A DNA stretch of 5,906 bases, from assembly GCA_001804345.1 (NCBI GenBank), contig MHFU01000095.1:1-5906 (forward strand). Direction: 5' to 3'. This document shows, in pieces, positions 5,817 to 5,906 of the stretch. Position 1 is the stretch's first letter. Each line of letters opens with the position of its first letter. Source of the stretch: Omnitrophica bacterium RIFOXYB12_FULL_50_7. GTDB taxonomy: Bacteria > Omnitrophota > Omnitrophia > Omnitrophales > Aquincolibacteriaceae. Position numbers and translations under genes: made by a program. Below the pieces are notes generated by a model. That model saw nothing but the letters and a program-made list of their open reading frames with translations. It ran no database searches and was not told where the DNA came from.

Positions 5817-5906
5817 TCGTGAAGAATTTTTGTAAGTGCTTGAAAACAAACGTAATTTGAATAAATATAACAAGTTACGATTTATCGCGAAATTGATTGG
5901 TTTTGA
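5817..5906. other. AT-rich sequence replacing the tRNA 3' half
   Basis: The 90 bases after the tRNA match are AT-rich (25% G+C in 5821-5880) and contain no tRNA 3' sequence or ORF. For a group I intron at the usual tRNA-Leu(UAA) site (after U34), a guide such as GAG is expected to pair with the exon end CUU through a U-G pair; no GAG or GGG occurs in 5810-5906. The sequence could be the end of an inserted element or a chimeric contig end. Confidence 0.4.

Noticed and set aside
5810..5906. Group I intron of the cyanobacterial tRNA-Leu(UAA) type
   Set aside because: No GAG or GGG guide able to form the usual U-G pair with the exon end CUU, and no conserved P/Q core, is visible in the 97 bases available; not excluded beyond the window.

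Overview
The window reads as the 3' end and flank of a heavy-metal RND (CBA-type) efflux operon from a Gram-negative bacterium. The outer-membrane factor, two lipoprotein signal peptides and RND pump all require a double envelope. The coding part looks moderate in GC (a 60-base sample inside the pump gene counts 55% G+C). I cannot place the organism from sequence alone; an uncultivated lineage or metagenomic contig is possible, but that is inference.

Layout, all on the + strand. Bases 1-695 are the C-terminal half of a TolC/CzcC-type outer-membrane factor whose start lies outside the window. Its stop overlaps by four bases (ATGA) the start of a 308-residue lipoprotein periplasmic adaptor (692-1618). 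Eighteen bases later a GTG-started, full-length 1024-residue CzcA/CusA-family pump follows (1637-4711). The gene order C-B-A with overlap or short spacing indicates one transcript. Together they should form a tripartite pump driven by protons, moving a metal cation out through the envelope. The Cu/Ag-specific residues of CusA are not present at the aligned positions, so a divalent cation or other substrate is more likely than copper or silver. After a 169-base gap comes a 155-residue lipoprotein of unknown function (4881-5348), possibly an accessory of the system.

From 5349 to the end no convincing protein gene is visible and composition drops (60-base samples count 25-33% G+C). This stretch holds a perfect 22-base AT palindrome, two pairs of diverged direct repeats, a cluster of small inverted repeats, a likely tRNA promoter and the 5' half of a tRNA-Leu(UAA) gene (5775-5816). 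That tRNA stops matching just after the anticodon loop, with no T arm or acceptor 3' strand before the window ends.

Most notable points: the adaptor lacks the alpha-helical hairpin that normally reaches the outer-membrane factor, and the broken tRNA with duplicated upstream sequence marks a recombination or integration scar, an intron, or an assembly artefact. I do not see a clear new defence or mobile system.
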